Assembly: GCA_945889325.1 (NCBI GenBank)
Contig: CAMDBH010000012.1
Span: 1 to 64,000 of the forward strand
Origin: Klebsiella pneumoniae
GTDB lineage: Bacteria; Myxococcota_A; UBA9042
Direction of reading: 5' to 3'
DNA length: 64,000 nt
The stretch's first letter is position 1. Each line of letters begins with the position of its first letter. The notes under the pieces were generated by a model that saw only the letters and a list, made by a program, of their open reading frames with translations, ran no database searches and had not been told where the DNA came from. A program made the position numbers and the translations under genes. Of the stretch, positions 61,871 through 64,000 are shown one piece after another.

Positions 61871-62502
61871 AGCGCTTGATGTTGTTCGTCGTTTGCCTCA
61901 TCGCCGTGCCGCACGAAACCGCGGCGATGGAGCGCCCCGTTGAATACCTAGGCGGCATCACGGCTTCACGTCTGAACGGCGGCAGTTTGGGCTACGCCGG
62001 AGACATCGGGGCCTTTGCGCGGCTGCCCTTTGAGAACAACGCCGATGTGCAATTGAGCTTGCGCTTTGGCGGCGGCTGGCAGGTTGTCGAGACCGGTTTA
62101 CATGCCCAAGGATCCCGCGCGGTTGTGGCGGTGGGTGCGGGCGCAGGTTGGCGCAAGGAAGATTTGCGCATTTGCGCGTCAGCGCTTTTGGTCTGGAACG
62201 GACCGCTTGACCCCAACGCGCAATACATGGATTCTTGGGGCCAAACCATTGATCCAAATGCGGGGCATCCGGCCAAGTTGCGGCCAGCGGTCGAGGTGGC
62301 CTTTGGCACCGGGCTGCGCCGCGCAGAGGGCGAGGGCGGCTGGTTGGTCGAAGCCGAGGTCGCCGTCGCTGGCGTGCTGGATGGCGACCTGTTTGGTCAT
62401 TTGGTCGGCCTGCGCGTCAGCGTCGGTTGGGCGGTGGCGCAAGCCTCACGTAAAGGCCCAGAAGTACAGCGAGAAACGTCCTTGGGGCCCAGTTTTCGCT
62501 GA
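61867..62502 (+). CDS. Secreted protein of unknown function, possibly a small outer-membrane barrel
   Basis: N-terminal signal-like MKRLMLFVVCLIAVPHETAAM; alternating amphipathic segments; overlaps the previous gene by 4 bp. Confidence 0.5.
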   Translation: MKRLMLFVVCLIAVPHETAAMERPVEYLGGITASRLNGGSLGYAGDIGAFARLPFENNADVQLSLRFGGGWQVVETGLHAQGSRAVVAVGAGAGWRKEDLRICASALLVWNGPLDPNAQYMDSWGQTIDPNAGHPAKLRPAVEVAFGTGLRRAEGEGGWLVEAEVAVAGVLDGDLFGHLVGLRVSVGWAVAQASRKGPEVQRETSLGPSFR

Positions 62503-62587
62503 CCGCCGTTGCATCGATTTGCCTTGCCAACGGCCGCGGAATCGAGCAATCTATCTGTGCAGAATTGTGTGCAAGGCGGGAAGTACG

Positions 62588-64000
62588 ATGGGTGTTCGAT
62601 TTGGAGCGATAGCGTGTTGGCTAGTTTTAATGTGGGGTTGCGCAGATCCCGCAGCAGATGGCGCGGACGCCAATCCGCCAGACGCTGACGCGGCACCCAG
62701 TGAGATTGCCGCCGATGACGCCGCGGCCGACGCCGAAATCGCACCGCCGGTCGATGGCGGGTTGGCGTCGATTCCAACGATAGCATTGTAAATGCAGATG
62801 ATATTGGGCCGGTGGCCACCGACGCAGCGCCCGCGCCGGACGCCATGCCAGCCAACGACGCTGCCGCGGACGCGGTCGCCGCACCTCAATGCACCACTGC
62901 GACCGATTGCGCGGCCCCCAATGGCTGCCAACTGCCGATTTGCACACCCAAAGGCACCTGCGCCTACGCGCCGCGCCCAGATGCGGCTGCCTGCGACGAC
63001 GGCAACGCGTGCACCACAAAAGACCAATGCTTTAGCGGCCAATGCAGCGGCAGCGGCCAGTTGCAGTGCGAAGACGCGACAAGTTGCACCAAAGACAGTT
63101 GCAACCCCATTTCTGGCTGCGTGAATTTGGCCGTTGCCATTAGCACTGCCTGCGACGATGGCGACCCGTGTACCCAAGGCGACACCTGTTTAACCGGCAA
63201 ATGCGAGGGCGGCGGCAACATCTGTCAATGCCAAAACAATAGCGATTGCGGTAAGTTTGAGGATGGAAATGCCTGCAACGGCATTTTGTACTGCGACAAA
63301 AGCGCTGGCTCGCCTTACCTATGCAAAGTTAACCCCGCGTCTTTGGTCGTATGCAACAGCGAAAACGACGGGCAATGCCAGAAGAATACGTGTATCCCCT
63401 CGACAGGACAGTGCAAATTGATCGTCGCGCCGCCGAACACGCCCTGCAGTGACGGCGACAGTTGTACTGCGGGAGATTTTTGCGAATCTGGCCTCTGCGC
63501 GGGCGGCACAAATACGTGCTATTGCAAAAAGGACAGCGATTGCAAGGACCAAGAAGACGGCAACTTGTGCAACGGCAGCTTGTATTGCAACAAAGGCATC
63601 TCACAATGCGTGGTCAATCCGGTGACGGTTGTGACTTGCCAAACTGTTGATAATACAGCTTGTTCCAAGAATTTGTGCAGCCCCAAAGAAGGCAAGTGTT
63701 ACTACTTGCCGGTCAACGAGAACAAGGCCTGCGACGATGGCAACGAATGCACACCCAATGAAAGCTGCCAAAAGGGCCAATGTGCCGCAGCAATCGATAC
63801 TTGTGAATGTGAAAAAGACGCCGATTGCCTGAAGAAAGAAGACGGCAATCCGTGCAACGGCACCCTGTTTTGCGACACCAAAGCCAAAAAATGCGTTGTG
63901 AATCCGGTGACAGTCGTAAAATGCGACACGGACGACGACCCGGATTGCATGGCCACGGTTTGCAACAAGAAAAGCGGTGTCTGTGAACAGATTTCACTGC
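62588..64000 (+). pseudogene. Cys-rich repeat lipoprotein, apparently frameshifted near 62759; 3' end beyond the window
   Basis: Lipoprotein N-term MGVRFGAIACWLVLMWGCADPAADGADANPPDADAAP ends at a TAA at 62789; the compositionally continuous Asp/Ala stretch and Cys-rich repeats continue in the -1 frame (VGVDSNDSIVNADDIGPVATDAAPAPDA...) open to 64000. Frameshift status unproven. Confidence 0.6.

Noticed and set aside
47493-62502. Full eCIS or T6SS locus around the DUF4157 protein
   Set aside because: No sheath, tube, baseplate, spike or AAA+ ATPase genes recognisable in the window

Overview
Gene-dense, mostly GC-rich bacterial chromosome segment. Lipoproteins, MYXO-CTERM-like C-termini, Cys-rich repeat proteins and VCBS/FG-GAP proteins point to a deltaproteobacterial/Myxococcota-like lineage (inference). 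Housekeeping genes include an rsmG-trmH fusion, TerC, an APS-type CysH, murB, recQ, gyrB, siroheme synthesis genes (cobA plus a Met8-like dehydrogenase), slyD, tRNA-Glu, tRNA-Lys, tatA, rnc, mnmA, a cysteine desulfurase, lysA and mlaE. A type IV minor-pilin operon (FimT/PilV/PilW/PilX-like plus a vWA-containing PilY1) lies at about 35.1-42.7 kb. Secreted or lipid-anchored accessory proteins include Kazal-like and Cys-rich lipoproteins, an amidohydrolase with thrombospondin type-3 repeats, a metzincin-like protease, an S41 peptidase, an ASPIC/UnbV protein and a NACHT-like P-loop lipoprotein. The most striking feature is a single giant gene (47759-61447, about 4562 aa). It has no evident signal peptide. 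It encodes a long disordered Ala/Pro/Lys-rich N-terminus, a DUF4157 (eCIS-core)-like domain with a degenerate HExxH, roughly 43 copies of a beta-rich repeat of about 68 aa, and a distinct C-terminal domain. No contractile-injection structural genes are visible in the window, so it is an orphan here. At the right edge a Cys-rich lipoprotein gene appears frameshifted near 62759 and runs off the window; its main reading frame is absent from the supplied ORF track. All family calls are by eye from motifs; no searches were run.
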